NCBI GenBank assembly: GCA_903820745.1
Contig: CAIJIT010000356.1
Span: 1-64,000, forward strand
Source of the DNA: an uncultured Burkholderiales bacterium
GTDB taxonomy: Bacteria > Pseudomonadota > Gammaproteobacteria > Burkholderiales > Burkholderiaceae_C
Reading direction: 5' to 3'
DNA: 64,000 nucleotides
The position numbers and the translations under genes were made by a program. Under the pieces are notes generated by a model. The model saw only the letters and a list, made by a program, of their open reading frames with translations, was not told where the DNA came from and ran no database searches. Numbering within the stretch: position 1 is the first letter of the stretch; every line of letters begins with the position of its first letter. Of the stretch, positions 1 to 7,832 are shown one piece after another.

Positions 1-141
1 AGAGCGGGGATACCGCTTGTTAGCCTGTGGAGAGCTGGTGCAGTCAGGCCGCTCGACGAAGCACGAACCCACCGAAGCGACTCGCAAATCATCGCGCAGC
101 GCCGTAGGAATCCCCGTCCTTTAGGGCGGGGAGGATGTCAA
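1..141 (+). mobile_element. Right end of an IS200/IS605-family insertion sequence
   Basis: The first 141 bases look like the right terminus of an IS200/IS605-type element. It holds the last codons of TnpB, then a subterminal hairpin at 112-131 (8-bp stem, loop TTTA) that overlaps the tnpB stop, and ends at TCAA (138-141), the tetranucleotide cleaved at the right end of IS608-like members. These elements make no target duplication, so host sequence should begin at about 142, 13 bases past the stop of the neighbouring DUF1800 gene. In this family the tnpB 3' end plus right end also forms the omega/reRNA scaffold, with the guide taken from the flanking DNA. Only the end is visible, so the exact family member and the presence of tnpA are unknown. 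Confidence 0.75.
2..124 (+). CDS. tnpB: TnpB (OrfB) RNA-guided nuclease/accessory protein, C-terminal fragment at window edge
   Basis: An open frame enters from the left edge and gives 40 residues ending in ...SRSAVGIPVL before TAG at 122-124. A Cys-Gly-Glu and the GIPVL ending, which overlaps the terminal hairpin, are typical of TnpB/OrfB C-termini. TnpB proteins are RuvC-type nucleases guided by an RNA read from the right end of their own element. The catalytic residues lie upstream of the window, so whether the gene is intact cannot be judged. The call rests on the C-terminal peptide and its position at the element's end. Confidence 0.7.
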   Translation, partial: ERGYRLLACGELVQSGRSTKHEPTEATRKSSRSAVGIPVL

Positions 142-154
142 CTGCATGCTGGTC

Positions 155-1781
155 TCACTTATGCACAAGGTATTCGGGGCTGGCCATCACCAGCAGGATT
201 GCGGCCTGAACCCGGTTCAGCTTGCCGGCATCGGTGCTGGCAGAAATGCTCGCCACTGCGGTGGCGATCACGGTCGAGGTAGCCGCACTCAGCCCATTGG
301 CACTGAGCAGCAAGACGATGCGATCAACCAGCGCAGCGGCATCAGCGGCCAGCGCCAGCTCGGCCGTGTAATTCGATTTCACATCGCCAGCACCGCTGGC
401 AATGACCGTTTGCATATCGTTCAGATAACCGGCCACCGTGCTCTCGTTGCAAAGCTGGAACTCCGGCGCGGTGATGTTGTTGCTGCCCAGCAACGAGTTT
501 GGCGGTACATAGCCGGGTCTGAAGAAATTGAACACCGAAGGGCTGCGCAGAGGGCTTTGACCAAGCCGCGTGGCCGGATTGGTGGTGTTGCCCACCGTCC
601 AGTTGTCAAGGGCCGAAATCGGCCCGTAAGTCCGCTCCCATTGCACGAAGCGCTGCACCAGTTCGCGCAAACGTCCGGTCGCCAGACCGCTGCCCGACTG
701 GCGGGCCTCGTCATCGACTAGCACCGCCTTGATGACGGCTTTCAGGTCGCCTCGCTGTCCCTGACCATTGTTGTTGAAGACGGTCGCAACCCGCTGCACA
801 TAGGCTGGGCTCGGGTTCGAACAGACCAGACGCTGGATCAATTGACGCCCGATGAAGGGGCCGACATTGACATGATTGGCCAGCGTATCGAGTACTGTCT
901 TCAGCGCTGCAGGACCGGTGGAGCTGGCCGGAATATCGACATTGAGCACTTTTTTGGCGCCGGTCGAAAAACGGCTGGCCAGATGCTGCATCGGCTCGCG
1001 CATGAAGCTCGATTCGGTAAGATTGACGGTGTCGAATTCCCAACCGGTCAGCACCCGCGCCAGGTCGGTGATGTTCGTCTGCGTATAGCTTTCCTTGGGC
1101 TTGCCCTGCGCATCGAGCAGCGGAGCGCCGTTGATGCCGAGTTCATACAAGCCGATCGTGAGAAGTTGCATCACTTCGCGCACATAGTTTTCGTCAGGCA
1201 CCCGGCCGGTCGCTGCATCTTCCTTGGTGTTGCCGCGCATATTCAGGTAAACGCCCATCGCGCAGGACAAGGACACCCCTTCGAGCAGTTCGCGATAAGT
1301 TCCAAACGCGCGCTGTTCGAGCATGTCGACATAGGCTGCCACCGCAAAGCCTCGCCAAGCCACTGGCAAGCTGTCAGGACTGCTGAGAAATTTTCGCCAC
1401 AGCGTGTTGTCGACCCCCGAAAAATTGGATTTGTAGGTAACGTCCGCAAAGCCCTTGACCAGCATCCAGTCAAAGTGGGGGCTGCTGACCGGCACTGCGA
1501 ACTGTTCATCGAGCCAGCCGCTATAGCCTTTGGCCTTCACCGAGATGATCTCGGCGCTGGTCCCAGCTGGCCTGGGCCAAAAAGCGCGCAGCCTGGGCGT
1601 CGCTGAGTGTGGCGCCGGTCGGAACTACCGGTGTTGTGGCCGCTGGGGACTAGCCACCTCCACAGGCAGCCAGGGAACTCGCCGCAGCGAGGGCTGTCAA
1701 GACCACCGGCGCTGGCATCGGCGAATCAAGCGCAGCCTGACTCCCGGTTGGTGCGGCGAGCTTGAGCGTTGCAGGGGTCAT
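155..1781 (-). pseudogene. DUF1800 lipoprotein gene, disrupted by a stop codon and a frameshift
   Basis: From GTG at 1540 to TGA at 155 there is an intact 461-residue body of a DUF1800 protein, a secreted/outer-membrane-associated family of unknown biochemical role that usually sits beside a DUF1501 gene. Reading further upstream shows the true 5' part. ATG at 1779-1781 starts a peptide with a lipoprotein signal (MPAPVVLTALAAASSLAAC, lipobox LAAC), which runs into GGG and then an in-frame TAG near 1649-1651. After the stop the frame resumes with SPAATTPVVPTG and the conserved AQAARFLAQAS. It then shifts frame at about 1555-1560, in the conserved AS-F-G region, before continuing as SAEIISVKAKG. 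Two lesions in the first 80 codons make an export-competent product unlikely. The expected DUF1501 partner is not downstream; the IS end lies there instead. Assembly error remains possible for either lesion. Confidence 0.75.
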
Positions 1782-1895
1782 GAATACCCTCGGCTTGGAT
1801 GGGACTGGTTCTACTTGCTTGCCATGACTGACTTGATACGGCTGCCAGTTACGGTTACACCGTCAAGCCCGGCGCACCGCACCCGAGTTTTTCGC

Positions 1896-3926
1896 TCACT
1901 TGAGAACCTCGAACAAATTGTTGAAGTCATCGGTCCAGACACCGAGGCCGGGGATTGGTTTGATCGCGATCGCCGACTTGCGAAGCGCTTCCCGGTCAAG
2001 AATTTCGCGAGTCCGCGCCACCAGCACCCATTCGGTATTGCGCAGCGCCGGGTTGTCGTTGTCATCATGGATCAATGCCACCTGCAAGCCCCGGGCAGCG
2101 GCGATCTTTTCGACCACCGGCGCCAGCCGCAGAAAACGGTTGGTGACATGGAAAGCAATGATGCCGTCCCGCTTCATGTGGCGAAGGTAAACGTCCATCG
2201 CCTCGAGCGTGATCAGATGCACAGGCACGGAGTCGCCCGAAAACGCGTCCACGGCCAGCACGTCAAAGGCCTGCGGCGGCTCGCGCTCAAGCGACAAGCG
2301 TGCGTCCCCGAGCACGGTCTGAATTTGCGCCGGACTATCAGCCAGGAAGCTGAACTCCTGATTCGCCAGTTCGATCACGGCTGGGTTGATTTCGTACATC
2401 CGGTAAATGTCACCGGACTGGCCGTAGGCCGCCAGGGTGCCGGCCCCCAGTCCGATCACTCCGACCTTCTTGTTCTGCGCTTCGGTATTGCTGATGGCCA
2501 GCCCGACTCCGGCAGAGCGCCCGTAATAGGCGGTCGGTTCGCGCCTGCGCTCGGAGGCGAGGAATTGCTCGCCATGCTTGATCGAGCCGTGATAGAGCTG
2601 ACGCATGTCGTCTGCCTGGGTCTCGCCGGGGCTGTCAACCGTGATCAAGGTACCGTAGAAGTTGCGCACGATACGCCGGGTGCCGTCCAGATCGTCGCTG
2701 ATCTGCCCGTACAGGTAAAAGGCGCAGAAAACCGCCAATGCGCCAGCCGCAAATCGCAGCCGGGTCTTGAGCATTGCCATGGCCAGTAGCGCGCTGCAGA
2801 CAAAGCCGATGCCGAGCTCGTAATAGGCCGGCAAGACGCGCGGCGCGATCAGACCGACGGCGATACCGCCGATTGCGCCGCCCAGCGAAACCATCAGATA
2901 AAAACGCGTCAAATGCCTTGGGCCGGGACGCAGCAACGCCAGTTCACCATGCAGGAACATGCAGAAAAAAAGCAGCCCTGCGGAGTAGACGGGAATCGCG
3001 ACCCAGATGTCGCGGCCAACGCTGCCGTCCTGCAGCCCGTAGGCCGCCAGTCCCAGCAGCACTGCGGCCAAGGGCAGAACGATAGACCGCCGGTACCAGC
3101 GATCGCTCTCGAAACACAGCACGAAGGTCAGCAAATAAAGCGTCAGCGGCAGCAACCAAAGGAAGGGAATCGCAGCGACGTTCTGGGTGATGTGGTTGGT
3201 GATGGCAAGCAGCAGCCATGAGCCCATCGCCGCAGGTGCCAGCCACAGCAGGTAGTCACGCCACGTCGGGTTCCAGTCTCCTTCGGGTTCATGCTGGCTG
3301 CTCTGCACTGACTGCGGTAAGGCATGGGCATGGCGCATGAAGTAATAGCCCGAACCGGCGCACATCAGCACGAAGGCCGCATAAGCTGCCGACCAGGCAT
3401 AGGCTTGGCCGAGGATTGCTGCCTGGCGCTCGATCAGGAACGGGTAGCAGATCAACGCGATCAACGAAGCCAGGTTGGAAAGCGAAAAATAGCGATACAC
3501 ATGGCTGCCGACCAGCGTGCGGGAGACCCAGGACTGGATCAGCGGGCCGGTGGTCGAGAGCAGGAAGTAAGGCAGGCCGATGGTGCCGAACAGCAAACGG
3601 ATGATCAGCAGGGTCGGATCTTCATCACCAACCGGTTTCCAATGCGGATTGGCGATGATGGGCAAAAAGGCCAGGCTCAGCGCCAGCAGCACGACATGGA
3701 GCAGCACCTGGCGCCGGGGCGCAAGCTTGTACGTGGTCCAGTCCGAATAAGCATAGCCGGCCAGCAACAGGATCTGGAAAAAGACCATACAGATCGCCCA
3801 AACTGCAGCCGAACCACCGAACCAGGGCAGGATCTGCTTGGCGATGATCGGTTGCACCAGGAAGAGCGCGAAAGCGCTGGTGAAAATGGTGCCGGCGAAA
3901 ACGGCCTTGGAGACGGCATGGGTCAT
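1896..3926 (-). CDS. Fused membrane (MFS-like) / spermidine synthase-like protein
   Basis: 676 residues. The first roughly 400 are a chain of hydrophobic helices (about ten or eleven) starting right after the N-terminus, for example AGTIFTSAFALFLVQPIIA. The last roughly 230 form a Rossmann methyltransferase-type domain like spermidine synthase: a glycine-rich VGVIGLGAGTLAAYG loop, the acidic YEINP that would hold the nucleoside, and DVLAVDAFSGDSVPVHL at the active-site position. This architecture is common in Proteobacteria and is annotated as fused MFS/spermidine synthase. The substrate has not been settled for such proteins, and the membrane half does not prove transport. Single gene; the intergenic region upstream to the scoB stop is about 285 bases. 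Confident in the family, not in the substrate. Confidence 0.8.
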   Translation of the reverse strand: MTHAVSKAVFAGTIFTSAFALFLVQPIIAKQILPWFGGSAAVWAICMVFFQILLLAGYAYSDWTTYKLAPRRQVLLHVVLLALSLAFLPIIANPHWKPVGDEDPTLLIIRLLFGTIGLPYFLLSTTGPLIQSWVSRTLVGSHVYRYFSLSNLASLIALICYPFLIERQAAILGQAYAWSAAYAAFVLMCAGSGYYFMRHAHALPQSVQSSQHEPEGDWNPTWRDYLLWLAPAAMGSWLLLAITNHITQNVAAIPFLWLLPLTLYLLTFVLCFESDRWYRRSIVLPLAAVLLGLAAYGLQDGSVGRDIWVAIPVYSAGLLFFCMFLHGELALLRPGPRHLTRFYLMVSLGGAIGGIAVGLIAPRVLPAYYELGIGFVCSALLAMAMLKTRLRFAAGALAVFCAFYLYGQISDDLDGTRRIVRNFYGTLITVDSPGETQADDMRQLYHGSIKHGEQFLASERRREPTAYYGRSAGVGLAISNTEAQNKKVGVIGLGAGTLAAYGQSGDIYRMYEINPAVIELANQEFSFLADSPAQIQTVLGDARLSLEREPPQAFDVLAVDAFSGDSVPVHLITLEAMDVYLRHMKRDGIIAFHVTNRFLRLAPVVEKIAAARGLQVALIHDDNDNPALRNTEWVLVARTREILDREALRKSAIAIKPIPGLGVWTDDFNNLFEVLK

Positions 3927-4120
3927 GTACGGAATCTTGTCGCGATGAAGGCTGGCGAATTGCCGTCAAACGCAGCGCCTTGAATCTAGACGCGCCAAGC
4001 CGGCTCTTGGTCTTGATATTTGCCCGGCTGAATAACTTGGCCGCCGACCGGGCTCCCGCTGCCGGGGCGGATGATAACCGCTCGCATTCACCTGGGTATC
4101 GCGACCGATCAGGGAAGGCA

Positions 4121-4149
4121 GCGGCGAGGCTCGCTTCGAGCCTCGCCGC
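4121..4149. terminator. Perfect 13-bp hairpin between scoB and the fused membrane protein gene
   Basis: Two 13-base arms (4121-4133 and 4137-4149) are exact reverse complements around a 3-base CTT loop. On the plus strand the stem is followed by ACCTTTT. On the minus strand, which carries both neighbouring genes, it is followed by a pyrimidine-rich but T-poor stretch. It sits about 60 bases past the scoB stop, so the likely role is a transcription terminator or mRNA 3' protector for scoAB. The rest of the 3927-4211 gap shows nothing else I can support. Confidence 0.5.
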
Positions 4150-4211
4150 ACCTTTTGCGTCGATCGTCAAGCCGGCCAATCACTGATGGCCGGAGAATTC
4201 GCTGAGCTCCG

Positions 4212-4850
4212 TCAGATCAGCGTCACGCCGGTCTTTTCCTGCACTTGCTCGCGCGTCACGCCTTCGGCCAATTCATGCAACTTCAGCCCTGCGGGCGTCA
4301 CATCCATCACCGCGAGGTCGGTGATGATGCGGTTGACGACACCGAGGCCGGTCAAAGGCAAGGTGCATGAGGGCAGGATCTTCAGGTCGAACGAGCCATC
4401 GCGCTTTTTCGCCACGTGCTCCATCAACACGATGACGCGCTTGACGCCAGCGACCAGATCCATCGCGCCGCCCATGCCCTTGACCATCTTGCCCGGAATC
4501 ATCCAGTTGGCTAGATCGCCTTTTTCGCTGACCTGCATCGCGCCGAGGATCGATAGATTGATCTTGCCGCCGCGAATCATCGCAAAGCTGTCGTGGCTGC
4601 CGAAGATCGCGCTGCCGGGGATCGTTGTCACCGTCTGCTTGCCGGCGTTGATCAGGTCGGCGTCGACTTCATCTTCGTTGGGAAACGGGCCGATGCCGAG
4701 CATGCCGTTCTCGCTTTGCAGCCAGACTTCGATGTCCTTGGGGACGAAATTAGCCACCAGCGTCGGAATGCCGATGCCGAGGTTCACATAAAAACCATCT
4801 TCTAATTCAAGCGCCGCACGGGCCGCCATTTGGTCTTGAGTCCAGGCCAT
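4212..4850 (-). CDS. scoB: 3-oxoacid CoA-transferase subunit B
   Basis: 212 residues, the normal length for the beta subunit of succinyl-CoA:3-ketoacid CoA-transferase (ScoB/PcaJ/AtoA group). The motif [10 protein letters not shown] carries the catalytic glutamate that forms the CoA thioester intermediate. [18 protein letters not shown] near the N-terminus is the usual start of the domain. It lies 68 bases after the subunit A gene on the same strand, so the two form one operon. The enzyme moves CoA between succinate and acetoacetate or 3-oxoadipate. No ring-cleavage genes are near, which favours ketone-body or short-chain 3-oxoacid use over the catechol route, but the substrate is inferred. 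Start is ATG at 4848-4850 with a GGAGAG ahead of it. Confidence 0.9.
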   Translation of the reverse strand: MAWTQDQMAARAALELEDGFYVNLGIGIPTLVANFVPKDIEVWLQSENGMLGIGPFPNEDEVDADLINAGKQTVTTIPGSAIFGSHDSFAMIRGGKINLSILGAMQVSEKGDLANWMIPGKMVKGMGGAMDLVAGVKRVIVLMEHVAKKRDGSFDLKILPSCTLPLTGLGVVNRIITDLAVMDVTPAGLKLHELAEGVTREQVQEKTGVTLI

Positions 4851-4918
4851 GATCAGGCTCTCCAGTCAGTTCGGGACATTGCGACTCGATCATCTCGAGC
4901 GGGCGATCCCGAGATTGT

Positions 4919-5626
4919 TTATTTGGCCGAAGTTTCGGTCAGCGTGCGCTTCTCGATGCGCTTTTCGGGATGTGCATTGACGACGATGCGGTGCACATAG
5001 ATGCCGGGCAGGTGAACTGCATCGGGATCGATCTCGCCGACTTCGACCAGATGTTCGACTTCAACAACCGTCAGTTTGCCCGCCATCGCTACCGCCGGAT
5101 TGAAATTGCGAGCGGTACGACGGAACACCAGGTTGCCGCTCTTGTCGGCCTTCCAGGCCTTGACCAGAGAAATATCGGGTTGCAGCGATCGCTCCATCAC
5201 ATAAGTCTGGCCGTCAAATTCGCGCAACTCCTTGCCGTCGGCGACGATCGTGCCGACCCCGGTGCGGGTGAAAAAAGCCGGGATACCGGCACCGCCGGCG
5301 CGCAGCTTTTCGGCCAAAGTGCCTTGCGGCGTGAATTCGAGCTCCAATTCGCCCGCCAGATATTGCCGTTCGAATTCCTTGTTCTCGCCGACATAGCTGG
5401 AGATCATGCGCTTGATCTGGCGCGTCTCGAGCAGTTGTCCAAGACCGAAACCATCGACGCCGGCATTGTTGGAAATGACCGTCAAATCCTTGGCGCCACT
5501 GTCGCGCAATGCGGCAATCAAGGCCTCGGGAATGCCGCACAGGCCGAACCCACCGACCGCCATCAACTGCCCGTCTGCCACGACGTCAGCAAGCGCGGCT
5601 GCCGCGCTCGGATAAAGCTTGTTCAT
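4919..5626 (-). CDS. scoA: 3-oxoacid CoA-transferase subunit A
   Basis: About 235 residues. The N-terminus has the family's GGFGLCGIPEALIAAL CoA-binding region, followed by TVISNNAGVDGFGLGQLL and the MISSYVGEN signature of the alpha subunit. A TTG codon lies just before the ATG at 5624-5626; I chose the ATG because GGAGAC stands at the right distance (5632-5637). The gene is first in the scoAB operon and is divergent from the thioesterase/regulator pair, sharing a 111-base spacer with a repeated TTACGTA motif. Its partner subunit B follows at once, so the pair should make the heteromeric enzyme. Confidence 0.9.
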   Translation of the reverse strand: MNKLYPSAAAALADVVADGQLMAVGGFGLCGIPEALIAALRDSGAKDLTVISNNAGVDGFGLGQLLETRQIKRMISSYVGENKEFERQYLAGELELEFTPQGTLAEKLRAGGAGIPAFFTRTGVGTIVADGKELREFDGQTYVMERSLQPDISLVKAWKADKSGNLVFRRTARNFNPAVAMAGKLTVVEVEHLVEVGEIDPDAVHLPGIYVHRIVVNAHPEKRIEKRTLTETSAK

Positions 5627-5676
5627 CAAAGTCTCCGTCTCGAATTCACCAAGCGCAGAGCGTACTACTTAAGCGC

Positions 5677-5694
5677 TTACGTAATCGTTACGTA
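5677..5694. promoter_or_regulatory. Candidate operator: two TTACGTA sites 11 bp apart
   Basis: In the spacer between divergent scoA and the PaaI-type gene, TTACGTA occurs at 5677-5683 and again at 5688-5694. The exact 11-base repeat places both on the same face of the helix, and each contains the palindrome TACGTA. This arrangement suits a dimeric repressor acting on both directions. The regulator is unknown; the PAS-LuxR protein encoded just downstream is one candidate. Confidence 0.35.
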
Positions 5695-5737
5695 GAATCG
5701 CCTAAGGGCCAACCAAGCAGCCCCGGAAATATTCGCC

Positions 5738-6139
5738 ATGAGTCCACAAGAATTGCAAGCCTTGATGCCATCGGTCTTCGCCCCATGGATCGTCGCGATG
5801 GAGATGGAACTTCTCGAATCCCAACCGGGAAGCGTTCGCATCAGGCTGCCAGTCAAGCAAGAATTCATCCATGTCGGTGAGATGATGTGCGGTCAGGCGG
5901 TGATGGCCGCAGCCGATACGGCGATGGTGCTGGCGCTGATCAACGAGTTGGGTGAATTCAGGCCGCTGACTACCGCGCAACTGCAAACCAGCTTCCTGCG
6001 CCCGATCACCGGTGATCATTGCATCGTCACTGCCAAGATCTTGCGCCGTGGCCGAAAATTGGCATTCGGCAGCAGCGACATTGCGAACCCTGATGGCAGA
6101 CTCGCCGCGCAGGCCACAGGCACTCTCACCCTGCTCTGA
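5738..6139 (+). CDS. PaaI-family hotdog thioesterase
   Basis: 133 residues, the usual length for a single-domain hotdog acyl-CoA thioesterase of the PaaI/YbgC type. The segment FIHVGEMMCGQAVMAAADTAMVLAL matches the central helix of the fold: the H/N-x-G turn, then the acidic residue that acts in catalysis. QTSFLRPITGDHCIVTAKILRRGRKL is the typical second strand pair. It would hydrolyse acyl- or aryl-CoA thioesters; the acyl group cannot be told. Its TGA shares one base with the ATG of the next gene, a PAS-LuxR regulator, so the two are probably translated together. Confidence 0.8.
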   Translation: MSPQELQALMPSVFAPWIVAMEMELLESQPGSVRIRLPVKQEFIHVGEMMCGQAVMAAADTAMVLALINELGEFRPLTTAQLQTSFLRPITGDHCIVTAKILRRGRKLAFGSSDIANPDGRLAAQATGTLTLL

Positions 6140-6708
6140 TGAGCCTCGACTACCGCAGCGCGTTTGAATTCGCGCCAATCGGCCTGGTTCTGTCGGCCAA
6201 GCGGCTGATCGTCGACTGCAATAGCCAATTGCTCGAGATATTCGGTGCCCAGCGCGATCAGTTGATCGGCCAAAGTTTCGAGAAACTGTATCCCAGCGCG
6301 GCCGAATTCGAGCGCACCGGTGAGCGCATCAAGGCCAGTCTGGATGCCGCAGATTCACCGCTGCCGCTCGGGCATTACGCCGACGACCGGGTGATGAAAC
6401 GGGTTGACGGGCCCCGGGCTGGCGAGTTGTTCTGGTGCCATGTCGCAGGGCGGGCACTCGATCCCGCCGACCCACATGCAGAGGGCATCTGGAGCTTTCA
6501 GGATTTGTCAGCGCACCGCCGCCTGAAAGTCGAGTTGACACCGCGTGAGCGCGAAATCGCGGCCCTGCTGATGGCCGGTCTGACCAGCAAATTGATCGGT
6601 CGCCGCTTGACAATCAGCCCGCGCACCGTCGATGTCTATCGCGCACGGTTGATGAAAAAATACAACGCCGCCAGTACGCCTGAGCTGATCCACAAGTTGC
6701 TCGCCTGA
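6139..6708 (+). CDS. PAS domain transcriptional regulator with LuxR-type helix-turn-helix
   Basis: 189 residues. Residues 5-125 are a PAS sensor (FEFAPIGLVLSAKRLIVDCN then a FGAQRDQLIGQSF helix). Residues 130-189 are a GerE/LuxR helix-turn-helix (LTPREREIAALLMAGLTSK, ISPRTVDVYRARLM). There is no receiver domain or kinase partner, so this looks like a one-component sensor whose PAS pocket binds a small ligand or cofactor. The ATG overlaps the thioesterase stop by one base (TGATG). It may regulate this locus, perhaps including the divergent scoAB; that is inference from position. Confidence 0.85.
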   Translation: MSLDYRSAFEFAPIGLVLSAKRLIVDCNSQLLEIFGAQRDQLIGQSFEKLYPSAAEFERTGERIKASLDAADSPLPLGHYADDRVMKRVDGPRAGELFWCHVAGRALDPADPHAEGIWSFQDLSAHRRLKVELTPREREIAALLMAGLTSKLIGRRLTISPRTVDVYRARLMKKYNAASTPELIHKLLA

Positions 6709-6728
6709 GTGCGGCAGCAAGTTCAGAT

Positions 6729-7832
6729 TCAGTTGGCGATGACCCTGCCGCGACCCAATCTCGCGCAGGGCAATTCAACCCAGCGGTAGAAAGCCGCTCC
6801 GGCCAGATTACTCAGCAGCAAGGCCGTCAGAGGCGCCACCAGCGCCCAGACCCAGGCGGCTTCAGGCGCAGGATGGAGCATGACCAAAGCTGTATTGACG
6901 AGCAGGCAGACCGGGAAGTGGATTAAAAAGACCGAATAGGACATCTGACCCAGGCTCGCCAGCCGCTGCATGGACGGACCGAAATGAGCGCTCAAGGGCC
7001 TTGCATAAGCCAAAGCCCAGCTTGTAGCCAGGGCGATCAACAGGCGTTCACGGAAGTCGAACGCCAACGCCACGCAAACCAGCAAGCTCAGCAGTGGCAG
7101 CAGAAAGCGGTCATTTTGTTGGCCCAGTCCGATCGCCAGCAGCGCGCCCATCCCGTAGGCGGCAAAGAAGTAGGTCCCCCAGATGTCCCAATCCGGTTTC
7201 AGATTGAAATAAAGCAGCGAGCTCAGCAGGCCCAGGAGGCATAGGTAACGCCAGCCGCGCAAGCCTTGACCCAGCACAAACAGCAGCGCCAGCAGGATGA
7301 AGAGTTGCAGATCGATCGAGACATACCAGACCCCGGCACTGATCGACTCGATGTCCAGCAAAGAATGCAGCATTGCCAGATGCGCGGCCAGCTGGCCCCA
7401 GTTCACCGGTGCCGACACGGTGTCAGCGTCAAGCCAGGGGCGCGTCAGCCCATTGACTGCCATCGCCACCAGCAGGGCCGCAGCCAGCGGCAAGGCCAGG
7501 CGCATATAGCGCTGCCAGAATAGCCCGGGCAGTGCCGCCCAGCGCGGTGGCTGACGCAACATGCCGCGCGCGGCGAGGTAACCACCGAACACCAGGAAGA
7601 CCTGCACCGCCATGCGGGCATATTCCACCAGGGAGAACGAAAGTTGAGGAAATTGCGCCTCGATAGCGTCACCGATCGGGCCGTAGAAGGCCAGATGGTG
7701 CAGCACGATCAACTGGCAGGCGACGAATTTCAGCGCGTCTAGCAAGGGCTGCCGAGGAGTTTTTCTGCGTTCGAATACTGGGCTGACTATTCCTTGCTCG
7801 GCAAGACGCTCAATCACGAGACCATCAAGCAT
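6729..7832 (-). CDS. Acyltransferase family 3 membrane protein
   Basis: About 367 residues from ATG at 7830-7832, overlapping the end of the upstream gene by 8 bases; an alternative start at 7895 lies well inside that gene. The protein has the acyltransferase-3 (OafA/ExoZ-like) pattern: FVACQLIVLHHLAFYGP, whose histidine pair begins the family's active site, then MAVQVFLVFGGYLAARGML and about ten hydrophobic segments. These inner-membrane enzymes move acetyl or succinyl groups onto periplasmic sugars or other acceptors. The acceptor is not apparent. The overlap with the Tgl-like gene suggests coupled expression. Confidence 0.8.
   Translation of the reverse strand: MLDGLVIERLAEQGIVSPVFERRKTPRQPLLDALKFVACQLIVLHHLAFYGPIGDAIEAQFPQLSFSLVEYARMAVQVFLVFGGYLAARGMLRQPPRWAALPGLFWQRYMRLALPLAAALLVAMAVNGLTRPWLDADTVSAPVNWGQLAAHLAMLHSLLDIESISAGVWYVSIDLQLFILLALLFVLGQGLRGWRYLCLLGLLSSLLYFNLKPDWDIWGTYFFAAYGMGALLAIGLGQQNDRFLLPLLSLLVCVALAFDFRERLLIALATSWALAYARPLSAHFGPSMQRLASLGQMSYSVFLIHFPVCLLVNTALVMLHPAPEAAWVWALVAPLTALLLSNLAGAAFYRWVELPCARLGRGRVIAN

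Noticed and set aside
842-1606. A 254-codon open frame on the plus strand opposite the DUF1800 gene
   Set aside because: Antisense shadow; the minus strand carries the conserved protein sequence.
1530-2789. A 419-codon open frame on the plus strand
   Set aside because: It lies antisense to the fused membrane/spermidine-synthase gene, has no recognisable domain and a composition typical of shadow frames in GC-rich DNA.
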